Part shown: positions 1 to 5,606 of the stretch, one piece after another
Layout: every line of letters starts with the position of its first letter
Numbering within the stretch: the stretch's first letter is position 1
NCBI GenBank assembly: GCA_937916485.1
Contig: CALFSV010000086.1
Location: 1 to 6,333 of the forward strand
DNA length: 6,333 bases
From: an uncultured Paracoccaceae bacterium
GTDB lineage: Bacteria > Pseudomonadota > Alphaproteobacteria > Rhodobacterales > Rhodobacteraceae
Direction: 5' to 3'
Made by a program: the position numbers and the translations under genes
Notes under the pieces: model-generated
What the model was told of the DNA's origin: nothing
What the model saw: the letters and a program-made list of their open reading frames with translations, nothing else
The model's database searches: none

Positions 1-1
1 A

Positions 2-28
2 GAGTGGTTCAATTTCTGTGCCGCATGA
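2..28 (+). pseudogene. IS6-family transposase, last 8 codons (cut by window edge)
   Basis: Reading from base 2 gives EWFNFCAA and then TGA. The intact transposase at the other end of the window finishes EWFQICAS and then TAG, so five of the eight residues agree and the stop sits at the same place. The DNA differs between the two (TTCAATTTC against TTTCAAATC), so these are related but distinct copies. The rest of the gene is off the left edge and may well be intact there; it is listed as partial only because of the window boundary. Confidence 0.75.
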
Positions 29-48
29 TGATTGACTTGAGGTGCCTT

Positions 49-399
49 TTACGGGCGTTCAAGTTTGTCTGACAACACCTGTTTCACTCGCGACGGGCGG
101 CAATTGTTCAGAAACGAAAGCATCCAGCGCGAGTTTTTCAACCCGTATCCAAGATTGAAACTGAGCGGGCTGTCGCGACTGGTCAACAATTGCGGTAATG
201 AGGCAAAGATCGACGGGCTATTGACCGGGATGCAAGCATAGGTGGCCAACGTACAGGCCGAGCCATAGGTGGTACCCGAGCCTGCTGGGTTCGGGTCACA
301 TATAAGCGTCTTTAGACCCTCCTTTTGTGCCCAAAGCGCCGTTGACATGCCCACGATACCAGCGCCAACGACAATTATGTCGAAATCATTATGTGCCAT
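49..399 (-). pseudogene. DadA/DAO-type FAD oxidoreductase, 5' fragment cut by IS6 insertion
   Basis: The N-terminal part of an FAD-dependent oxidoreductase of the D-amino-acid oxidase/dehydrogenase superfamily. Residues 8-17 carry the dinucleotide-binding glycine motif (G12-x-G14-x-x-G17), and D35 ends the second strand where the FAD ribose is bound. The GTTYGSA stretch and the following SRDSPL segment resemble DadA-like proteins. Family members are around 400 residues or more; here only about 106 native codons remain. Codon 107 straddles the IS boundary at 79/80, and the frame then runs ten codons into the IS end to a TAA at 49-51. The substrate-binding domain is missing, so the product is almost certainly inactive as an enzyme. 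The ATG at 397-399 has a strong Shine-Dalgarno (405-412). It lies 105 bases downstream of the alcohol dehydrogenase and was probably the last gene of the operon or had its own promoter. It could equally have been an amine, glycine or sarcosine oxidoreductase. Confidence 0.82.
59..79 (-). repeat. Terminal inverted repeat of IS6 element 1 (right end)
   Basis: Read inward on the minus strand this begins GGT and continues GTTGTCAGACAAACTTGA. It matches the left terminal repeat at 5555-5575 at 20 of 21 positions, in inverted orientation. A start with GG is usual for IS6-family ends. Confidence 0.8.
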
Positions 400-404
400 T
401 AGCG

Positions 405-412
405 TCCTTCCT
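405..412 (-). promoter_or_regulatory. Strong ribosome binding site of the truncated FAD gene
   Basis: The minus strand reads AGGAAGGA ending five bases before the ATG at 397-399. It is the clearest Shine-Dalgarno in the window and fixes the start of the FAD oxidoreductase. Confidence 0.6.
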
Positions 413-450
413 GTTCATGCGTTTTAGGTACTAAAAACACAGCCATTATA

Positions 451-470
451 AGACCGGCTAACACCGGTCT
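451..470. promoter_or_regulatory. Perfect 7-bp inverted repeat beside a TATAAT box (operator or hairpin)
   Basis: AGACCGG, a six-base spacer, then CCGGTCT forms a perfect inverted repeat between the alcohol dehydrogenase stop and the FAD gene start. On the minus strand it is followed directly by TATAAT (445-450) and preceded by TTGACG (474-479). The spacing between those boxes is 23 bases, too long for an ordinary sigma-70 promoter. There is no immediate run of T on either strand, so a classic intrinsic terminator is not well supported; the first T run on the minus strand comes about 15 bases later. It may be an operator, an mRNA-processing hairpin between two operon genes, or a weak terminator. 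Confidence 0.35.
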
Positions 471-504
471 ATCCGTCAATAAAGCTTAATGTCGAACATA
501 AGAA

Positions 505-1650
505 TTAGACGATCTCAAGAAGTAGTTTGGTGGTGTTCTCTTTCGTCATCTTGATGGGGTTTCCACCCGTACTTGGGTCAATCAAAGCGCCTGCTACGAC
601 ACGGTCAACATCGATGTTTTGGATCCCAAGTTCAGTGAAGTTTTTGGGGATGCCAAGGGATGCGTTGAGATCGTCCACGTAGGCACAGAACCCGTCAAAC
701 CCACCATCAATCTTTAGGTAGCTGGCGGCTTGTTCGATCACTTCGGTGATGGCGGGCTTATTGAATTGAAGGACGGCGGGCATGCACACCGCATTCGTGG
801 TGCCGTGGTGCGTGTGATAGATTGCGCCTAACGGATGTGACAGCGCGTGGATTGCTCCCAACCCCTTTTGGAAGGCCGTCGCGCCCATAGCTGCGGCTGA
901 CATCATATGCGCGCGGGCCACAAGGTCGGTGCCATCGGCGTATGCACGAGGCAGGTAGTCTTTGACCAACCGCATGCCTTCCAACGCCATGCCTTGTGAC
1001 ATGGGGTGGTAGTGGGGTGAGCAGAAGGCTTCAACGCAATGGGCGAAGGCATCAAGGCCGGTGCCTGCTGTGATGAAATTGGGCATTCCAACGGTCAGTT
1101 CTGGATCGCAGATTACAACTGCGGGCAGGAATTTGGGGTGGAATATGATCTTCTTTTCTTCGGTCACAGAGTTGGTGATGACCGACGCGCGGCCCACCTC
1201 TGAACCCGTTCCAGCCGTCGTAGGAACGGCAACGATTGGCGCGATCGCATCGGCGTCGGCGCGGGTCCACCAATCATCGATATCTTCAAAATCCCAAAGC
1301 GGGCGCGTTTGACCCGCAAGGAAGGCCACCAATTTACCAAGATCAAGACCAGAGCCACCACCAAAGGCAACCACACCGTCATGCCCGCCCTCGTTATAGG
1401 CTTTCACACCGGCTTCGGCGTTCTTTTCATTTGGGTTTGGATCGACATCAGAAAACATCGCACGCCCAAGGCCAGCTGCCTCAAGCAGATCAAGCGTTTT
1501 GGTGGTGATGGCCATAGTTGCTAGACCGCGATCTGTAACCAAAAGTGGTTTTTTGATCCCAGCCACAGCGCAGGCATCAGCGATTTCGGAAATACGGCCA
1601 GCGCCAAAACGGATAGACGTTGGGTAGGACCAGTTTGCTATTAGGCTCAT
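505..1650 (-). CDS. Iron-containing alcohol dehydrogenase
   Basis: A 381-residue group III (iron-type) NAD(P)-dependent alcohol dehydrogenase, the full usual length and close to that of E. coli FucO. The N-terminal Rossmann-like domain has the GGGS motif at 97-100 and PTTAGTGSE at 143-151. The C-terminal helical domain carries the metal ligands. By spacing against FucO these are D200, H204 (GLDAFAH), H268 (AIHALSHPLG) and H282 (HHG), and all are present. The likely reaction is oxidation of a primary alcohol to an aldehyde in the cytoplasm. The gene starts four bases after the aldehyde dehydrogenase stop, so the two are surely co-transcribed and the aldehyde can be passed on. With the upstream glutamine synthetase homologue, a plausible substrate is a gamma-glutamylated amino alcohol (inference). 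No frameshift or missing catalytic residue is visible. The ATG at 1648-1650 has only a weak purine-rich sequence before it, consistent with translational coupling. Confidence 0.93.
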   Translation of the reverse strand: MSLIANWSYPTSIRFGAGRISEIADACAVAGIKKPLLVTDRGLATMAITTKTLDLLEAAGLGRAMFSDVDPNPNEKNAEAGVKAYNEGGHDGVVAFGGGSGLDLGKLVAFLAGQTRPLWDFEDIDDWWTRADADAIAPIVAVPTTAGTGSEVGRASVITNSVTEEKKIIFHPKFLPAVVICDPELTVGMPNFITAGTGLDAFAHCVEAFCSPHYHPMSQGMALEGMRLVKDYLPRAYADGTDLVARAHMMSAAAMGATAFQKGLGAIHALSHPLGAIYHTHHGTTNAVCMPAVLQFNKPAITEVIEQAASYLKIDGGFDGFCAYVDDLNASLGIPKNFTELGIQNIDVDRVVAGALIDPSTGGNPIKMTKENTTKLLLEIV

Positions 1651-1654
1651 ATCT

Positions 1655-3028
1655 TTATGCTTTCTTGAGATGGTATGATTTTGGACGTGTCAGGTTATGG
1701 TAGCCAATCACAGACAGGCCCCCACCGCGTCCCGTGTCTTTGCACCCGGTCCAGCACAGAGCGGGATCAAGGTAGTCAGCGCGGTTCATGAACACGGTCC
1801 CTGTCTCGATTTGATCTGCGATTAATTCGGCGCGGATAGCGTCTTGGGTCCAAAGGGAAGCGGTCAGGCCAAAGTTACTATCGTTCATCAGGCGGATCGC
1901 TTCGGCGTCATCTTTGACTGACATGATACCAACGACTGGCCCAAAACTTTCTTCACGCATCACACGCATGTCGTGGGTCACGTTTGTCAGGATTTGCGGC
2001 ATCAAATATGCGCCACCGTCTTCGGGGAAGTGCGCGGGGTGGATATGTGCCGTTGCACCTGCCGCAATGGCATCTGCCGTTTGGCCACGCACCTCGTCTG
2101 CAAAGCGCACATGCGCCATTGGGCCAAGGGTGGTTTCAGGGTTCAGCGGGTTGCCCAGCTTGTAACCATTCACAATTGCCACAGCCTTTTGCACGAACGC
2201 ATCGAACAGGCTTTCGTGGACATAAATCCGTTCAATCCCACAACAGCACTGACCAGAATTGAACATCGCACCGTCAATCAGAGTATCGACAGCCGCGTCA
2301 AGGTTGGCGTCTTCCATAACATAGCCAGGGTCTTTGCCGCCGAGTTCCAAACCGATGCCGGTAAAGGTAGCGCTTGCTGCCGCTTCCATCGCTTTGCCGC
2401 CACCAACTGAACCGGTGAAGTTCACAAAACCAAACGCGCGATCCGCGATCAAAGCAGATGTTGTCTGGTGATCCAGAAATACGTTTTGGAAAACGTCCTC
2501 GGAGATACCAACTGAATGAAATGCGGCCGCCATTCGTTCGCCCACCAATGGGGTTTGGGACGCGTGTTTTAACATTACTGCGTTGCCTGCGATCAAGGCG
2601 GGCGCGACGGTGTTGATCGCCGTCATGTAAGGGTAATTCCAAGGTGCCACGACCAAGACCAAACCGTGGGGCACACGTTTGATCACGCGGCGGAATGCAT
2701 CACTGTCCTCAACCTCAATAGGGGCCAGTGCGTGTTCCGCAATCTCCGCCATATATGAGGCGCGTTCATTAAATCCGCCGAACTCACCACCGTAGCGGAC
2801 AGGACGACCCATTTGGTGTGCTATCTCAAGCACGATCTCATCATTCATCTCGCCAATGGCTGCAACACCTGCTTGCACCAGTTTGATACGCTCCACGAGG
2901 GGGCGTGCAGCCCATGCGACTTGGGCGCTCTTTGCACGCGCGACCGCGGCCTCAGCTTCCGTGCGTGAAAGCGTGTCGCGTGTCGCGTAAACCGATCCGT
3001 CAATTGGAGAGATGCATTGGATAGTCAT
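1655..3028 (-). CDS. NAD(P)-dependent aldehyde dehydrogenase
   Basis: A 457-residue member of the aldehyde dehydrogenase superfamily, which oxidises an aldehyde to a carboxylic acid with NAD(P)+. Visible landmarks are PWNYP with N131, the cofactor-binding K154, GSVGGG at 206-211, the general base E228 in ELGGK, the catalytic C262 in GQCCCG, and EESFGP at 359-364. Three cysteines in a row at the active site is a variation seen in some members. I place the start at the ATG at 3026-3028, four bases after the glutamine synthetase stop and behind an AAAGGG ribosome-binding sequence. A longer frame from a TTG at 3046 would overlap the previous gene and adds nothing typical of the family. Its position between the synthetase and the alcohol dehydrogenase suggests it oxidises the aldehyde made by the latter. 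The exact substrate cannot be read from the sequence; succinate-semialdehyde or betaine-aldehyde type activities are alternatives. Confidence 0.93.
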   Translation of the reverse strand: MTIQCISPIDGSVYATRDTLSRTEAEAAVARAKSAQVAWAARPLVERIKLVQAGVAAIGEMNDEIVLEIAHQMGRPVRYGGEFGGFNERASYMAEIAEHALAPIEVEDSDAFRRVIKRVPHGLVLVVAPWNYPYMTAINTVAPALIAGNAVMLKHASQTPLVGERMAAAFHSVGISEDVFQNVFLDHQTTSALIADRAFGFVNFTGSVGGGKAMEAAASATFTGIGLELGGKDPGYVMEDANLDAAVDTLIDGAMFNSGQCCCGIERIYVHESLFDAFVQKAVAIVNGYKLGNPLNPETTLGPMAHVRFADEVRGQTADAIAAGATAHIHPAHFPEDGGAYLMPQILTNVTHDMRVMREESFGPVVGIMSVKDDAEAIRLMNDSNFGLTASLWTQDAIRAELIADQIETGTVFMNRADYLDPALCWTGCKDTGRGGGLSVIGYHNLTRPKSYHLKKA

Positions 3029-3032
3029 AGCT

Positions 3033-4394
3033 TTAAGCCCTTTCAAAACCGCGTGCGATTTCCCAATCGGTCACTGTGCGGTCAAATTCTTCTTGTTCCC
3101 ATTCGGCAGCGCGGGTGTAGTGATCAACAACATCATCGCCCATGGCCGCACGTAGCATATCAGATCCGTGCAGCGCGTCTTTTGCGTCGCGCAAGTTTTG
3201 GGGGATATGCGCAGAGGTTGTATCTTCATATGCATCACCCGAGAAAGCCGCAGGGAGTGTCAGCTTTTCTTCGATCCCTTTGATACCCGCGGCGAGCATT
3301 GCAGCTTGCGCAAGGTAGGGGTTCATATCAGACCCTGGTATGCGACATTCGACCCTTATCGCTTTGCTGCCAGCACCACACAGGCGATAAGCGGCAGTGC
3401 GATTATCTACCGACCAGATGACTTTTGTCGGCGCAAATGAACCTTTGGCAAAGCGTTTGTAGCTATTGATATAGGGGGCCATGAAATAGGTGTAATCGGC
3501 AGCGTATTTGATCAGGCCGGCCATGTAGTGATCCATCAATTCTGATTTACTATTGGGCCGATCAGTATCGAAAAACGCTGGCTTACCGTCTTTCCACAAG
3601 GATTGATGTACATGGCTGGACGATCCAACGCGATCTTGGCTCCACTTGGGTAAAAATGTTGCGGCGTGGCCATGTTGCCATGCGATTTCTTTCACGGCAT
3701 GTTTGGCAATGCTATGGTGATCGGCGCAGGCAAGCGCCTCGTCATATTTGATGTTCAGCTCTTCTTGGCCGGCTTCGGCTTCTCCTTTAGACCCCTCAAT
3801 AGGGATGCCCATGGCATAAAGGTGGTTGCGCAATGGGCGCATCACAACCTCTTCCTTGGTAGTTTGTAGGATGTTGTAATCTTCGTTGTATCCGCTGATG
3901 GGGGTTAGATCGCGAAAGCCGTCTTTACGGATATCATCAAAGCTTTTCTCAAACAGGAAGAATTCCAATTCGGTCGCCATTGTGGCGCTAAATCCCATTT
4001 CAGTTAGGCGCGCGATCTGGGTTTTCAACATTGCACGCGGGGAATGGGTGATCGGTTTATTATGGTGATCCAAGACGTCGCAAAGAACCATCGCAGTGCC
4101 TTCAAGCCATGGCACAAGGCGCAATGTGTCCAGATCGGGCTTCATGGTATAATCGCCGTACCCTTGCTCCCAACTGGTCGAAGCATAGCCACCAGGCGTT
4201 GCCATTTCGAGGTCGGTAGCAAGCAAATAGGTGCAGCAATGCGTTTCCGCATGACCACTTTCGACAAAGGCTTGCGCATGAAAACGCTTGCCCATCAAAC
4301 GGCCCTGCATATCAACAATACACACCAGGACAGTATCAACAGACCCGTCACTGACGTGCGTTTTTAGATCATCAAAGTTCAAAGTACCGGGCAT
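3033..4394 (-). CDS. Glutamine synthetase-family gamma-glutamyl-amine ligase (PuuA/GlnT class)
   Basis: A 453-residue protein of the type I glutamine synthetase fold, full length. The N-terminal beta-grasp domain includes WEQGYGD and the following TLRLVPW segment, a pattern of the PuuA/GlnT branch. The catalytic domain has the metal and glutamate sites ATELEFF (E142, E144), EAEAGQEE (E205, E207, E211, E212), SSHVHQSL (H261, H263), NSYKRF near 310 and RVECRIPGSDMNPYL (R347, E349, R351). I see no adenylylation loop of the classic GlnA kind. In this branch ATP is used to join glutamate to an organic amine (putrescine in PuuA, isopropylamine or alaninol in IpuC, ethanolamine in GlnA4). That it acts on an amine rather than ammonia is inferred from subfamily and neighbours. 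I chose the ATG at 4392-4394 over one at 4449-4451, because the extra 19 residues are unlike the family and follow the stop of an upstream remnant by three bases. The chosen ATG overlaps the stop of the broken desaturase frame (TAATG). Confidence 0.88.
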   Translation of the reverse strand: MPGTLNFDDLKTHVSDGSVDTVLVCIVDMQGRLMGKRFHAQAFVESGHAETHCCTYLLATDLEMATPGGYASTSWEQGYGDYTMKPDLDTLRLVPWLEGTAMVLCDVLDHHNKPITHSPRAMLKTQIARLTEMGFSATMATELEFFLFEKSFDDIRKDGFRDLTPISGYNEDYNILQTTKEEVVMRPLRNHLYAMGIPIEGSKGEAEAGQEELNIKYDEALACADHHSIAKHAVKEIAWQHGHAATFLPKWSQDRVGSSSHVHQSLWKDGKPAFFDTDRPNSKSELMDHYMAGLIKYAADYTYFMAPYINSYKRFAKGSFAPTKVIWSVDNRTAAYRLCGAGSKAIRVECRIPGSDMNPYLAQAAMLAAGIKGIEEKLTLPAAFSGDAYEDTTSAHIPQNLRDAKDALHGSDMLRAAMGDDVVDHYTRAAEWEQEEFDRTVTDWEIARGFERA

Positions 4395-4422
4395 TAGGTT
4401 TCCATTCTTAACAGTGAGGTGA

Positions 4423-4442
4423 GGGCCGACAAGTTGCGGCCC
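4423..4442. other. 6-bp inverted repeat in the leader of the ligase gene
   Basis: GGGCCG, an eight-base spacer, then CGGCCC lies in the 60 bases between the stop of the unidentified remnant (4455) and the ligase start (4394). As RNA it would form a GC-only stem about 30 bases ahead of the start codon. There is no T run, so it is not an intrinsic terminator. It may be chance or a leader structure. Confidence 0.3.
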
Positions 4443-4454
4443 CCAGAACATAGA

Positions 4455-4544
4455 TTAGCCGTAACGGTATGGGCGTCCAGCTTTGACCATATCGGCATTG
4501 TACTTCTTAAAAATATCAACAACGCGACGCTTGACGTCAGACTC
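4455..4544 (-). pseudogene. C-terminal tail of an unidentified gene joined to the desaturase
   Basis: In the frame shifted by two from the desaturase, the minus strand reads a protein-like stretch that starts about ESDVKRRVVDIFKKYN and ends GRPYRYG with TAA at 4455-4457, 60 bases before the ligase start. Its charged, helical character and clean stop ahead of the next gene suggest the true C-terminus of a former gene. Upstream of about 4545 the same frame turns into sequence without protein character, because there the DNA is desaturase coding in another frame. The simplest reading is a deletion that fused the front of the desaturase to the end of the gene that preceded the ligase. I do not recognise the family. 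It could also be the desaturase's own C-terminus after an internal deletion, though related proteins as I know them do not end this way. Confidence 0.45.
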
Positions 4545-5143
4545 GGCTCCTTGGCGTGATCCTTTGCGGCAACATACGTGGCTTCTTCAGGATCAATTCG
4601 ACCACTGGCGTGCAGGATCATGCGCTTGAAAGCGGTGTAGACATCAACGACCCCGACAAATGCCACAGCGATGCGTGCCAAATTTGGTGGACGCATTGCA
4701 ACGATTTCGGGATCACGCCCCGCTATGATTGTACCTGTGTGATGGCGCACGTGGCTGGCCTGCCAGATTGCGGGGTTACGCATTATCATAAAACTAGCGA
4801 GTTGATAGACTGCATTTTTCATCCAAGTGGTTTTGAACGCGGTCTTGTGTCCACATTCATGCCAACGCGAGTCCGCTGCAGACCCATAAAGAACACCATA
4901 AACCAACCAGAAAGGCACAGACCAAACCGATGGCCAAAGTGTGACCGCACATCCAGCACTTACCATCATCATGCCGAGCCATATTGCTGTGTCGCGTATC
5001 GCAATCGCATCAGATTTTTGCATCAGGCTCCGAATGTCGTGTGGGTCAACATCGGGACGGAACCACTTTGGATTGGCCGTTCCATTCTCGATCGCCAAAC
5101 GCCCCGTATCGACGGAAAGTTGATAATTAGTGTTCATAAGAAA

Positions 5144-5172
5144 AGCGTAGCGACACGATCTGGCGTCGTCAA
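5144..5172 (-). promoter_or_regulatory. Possible sigma-70 promoter before the desaturase remnant
   Basis: On the minus strand TTGACG (5167-5172) is followed after 17 bases by TACGCT (5144-5149). The -35 box is good and the -10 box is poor. Transcription would start at or next to the ATG at 5137, giving a nearly leaderless message, which would fit the missing Shine-Dalgarno. After the deletion it would be the nearest upstream promoter for the ligase, aldehyde and alcohol dehydrogenase genes. Confidence 0.25.
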
Positions 5173-5180
5173 TATGGGCT

Positions 5181-5205
5181 CAAAGCAGCGCTTCGCTGCA
5201 ATTTG
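5181..5205. repeat. Inverted repeat (10-bp stem with a 2-base bulge) upstream of the desaturase remnant
   Basis: CAAAGCAGCG, a three-base loop CTT, then CGCTGC, two unpaired A and TTTG form a hairpin 43 bases ahead of the desaturase start. No T run follows on either strand, so it is not a standard terminator. It lies just outside the possible promoter at 5144-5172 and could be an operator or a leader structure. Confidence 0.4.
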
Positions 5206-5554
5206 AATAAAGGACTGTTTAGTCCAAGACCTGAAGCTGAGAAGCGAAGCCAAGGGCCGTGGGCATTGAGCCACGCACCGCCGACCTATTTTCAACGTTG
5301 CTTGGGCTAAGTTGGAGCAAGACGACTTTGCTCAGGCCGTGGTCAGTGGATCAACCGCAGGGTTACTGCGCCCAATCGCTACCGCTAAGCCACAGGAACG
5401 CGGGCTCGGGCCCTCGATCCCTCGGCCACGCGTCTCAGACCTTGGGGCTTTAGTGTTAGCCTTGTAAATTCATTCGTCGGTAATTTTGTTTGGTAACGCC
5501 GCCTCTGCTCAAGCACCAATTTCAAGCTGAACCGAGCCGCTGCTCTTGATGAGT

Positions 5555-5575
5555 GGCGTTGTCAGACAAACTTGA
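5555..5575 (+). repeat. Terminal inverted repeat of IS6 element 2 (left end)
   Basis: GGC followed by GTTGTCAGACAAACTTGA. It is identical to the inward-read right end of element 1 (59-79) except at the third base (C here, T there). It starts with GG, as IS6-family ends do. Confidence 0.8.
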
Positions 5576-5600
5576 CGGTTTCGAGGTCGGTCCGTATTTT
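5572..5600 (+). promoter_or_regulatory. Transposase promoter overlapping the terminal repeat
   Basis: TTGACG (5572-5577), partly inside the terminal repeat, is followed after exactly 17 bases by TATTTT (5595-5600). The -10 box ends six bases before the ATG at 5607, so a start site at the usual distance would fall at or beside the start codon. There is no Shine-Dalgarno between them. Confidence 0.5.
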
Positions 5601-5606
5601 TGTTAG

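Larger units (their letters stand above)
1..79 (+). mobile_element. IS6-family element, right end (element 1, partial)
   Basis: This is the right-hand end of an insertion sequence whose body lies left of the window. It holds the last codons of an IS6-type transposase (stop at 26-28), about 30 bases of untranslated end, and a terminal repeat at 59-79. The boundary at 79 is set by comparison with the left end of the second element at 5555: both ends read GG(C/T) followed by GTTGTCAGACAAACTTGA when read inward. Beyond base 79 the sequence switches to the antisense of an FAD oxidoreductase gene, so the element sits inside that gene. No matching 8-bp target duplication can be tested, because the other end is outside the window. 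Confidence 0.8.
4394..5137 (-). pseudogene. MocD-like membrane fatty-acid desaturase/oxygenase, truncated and fused out of frame
   Basis: The first ~196 codons (5137 to about 4550) encode the front half of an integral-membrane diiron desaturase/hydroxylase. Hydrophobic segments lie around residues 50-70 and 74-88. The first histidine box is HECGH (H93, H97) and the second is HVRHH (H129, H132, H133). Complete relatives are about 350 residues and have a third HxxHH box, which is absent. After DHAK (near residue 196) the frame enters unrelated sequence and ends 51 codons later in TAA at 4394-4396. The diiron site cannot be completed, so it is very likely non-functional. MocD belongs to rhizopine O-demethylation together with a Rieske-type ferredoxin and a reductase (established for rhizobia); assigning the same reaction here is inference. 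The start at 5135-5137 matches where such proteins begin, but it lacks a good Shine-Dalgarno. An ordinary fatty-acid desaturase or AlkB-like hydroxylase is an alternative. Confidence 0.78.
5138..5554. other. 417-base stretch without a supported gene
   Basis: Between the desaturase start and the second IS element I find no convincing gene. A plus-strand GTG-started frame at 5259-5453 (64 codons) has no recognisable motif and no ribosome binding site. On the minus strand a frame without an ATG is open from about 5328 and ends in TGA at 5134-5136, overlapping the desaturase start as ATGA. It begins right after an in-frame stop and looks low in protein character. The stretch contains the hairpin at 5181-5205 and possible promoter boxes. 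From about 5455 to the IS boundary it is more AT-rich. It may be an intergenic regulatory region, a decayed gene or a dispersed genomic repeat; nothing in the window decides between these. Confidence 0.5.

Noticed and set aside
451..470. Intrinsic terminator after the alcohol dehydrogenase
   Set aside because: The stem is perfect, but no T run follows directly on the transcribed strand, so it is reported only as an inverted repeat of uncertain role.
1973..2410. 145-codon plus-strand frame inside the aldehyde dehydrogenase
   Set aside because: Antisense shadow of a gene with all catalytic residues; cysteine- and histidine-rich composition typical of a shadow frame.
3029..3046. TTG start for the aldehyde dehydrogenase
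   Set aside because: It overlaps the end of the ligase gene and adds six atypical residues; the ATG at 3026-3028 has an AAAGGG ribosome binding sequence.
4395..4451. Longer start of the ligase at ATG 4449-4451
   Set aside because: The 19 extra residues do not resemble the family N-terminus and begin three bases after the stop of the upstream remnant; the ATG at 4392-4394 gives the expected start.
4556..5206. 216-codon plus-strand frame opposite the desaturase remnant
   Set aside because: It is the antisense shadow of the desaturase coding sequence; no family motif, and the opposite strand has clear histidine boxes and a sensible start.
5259..5453. 64-codon plus-strand frame in the gap before element 2
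   Set aside because: GTG start, no ribosome binding site, no recognisable motif.
80..5554. Classic composite transposon with identical IS ends and a shared target duplication
   Set aside because: The two copies differ in their transposase ends and the bases at the inner boundaries (80-87 and 5547-5554) do not match; outer flanks are not visible, so only a possible IS6-type translocatable unit is suggested.
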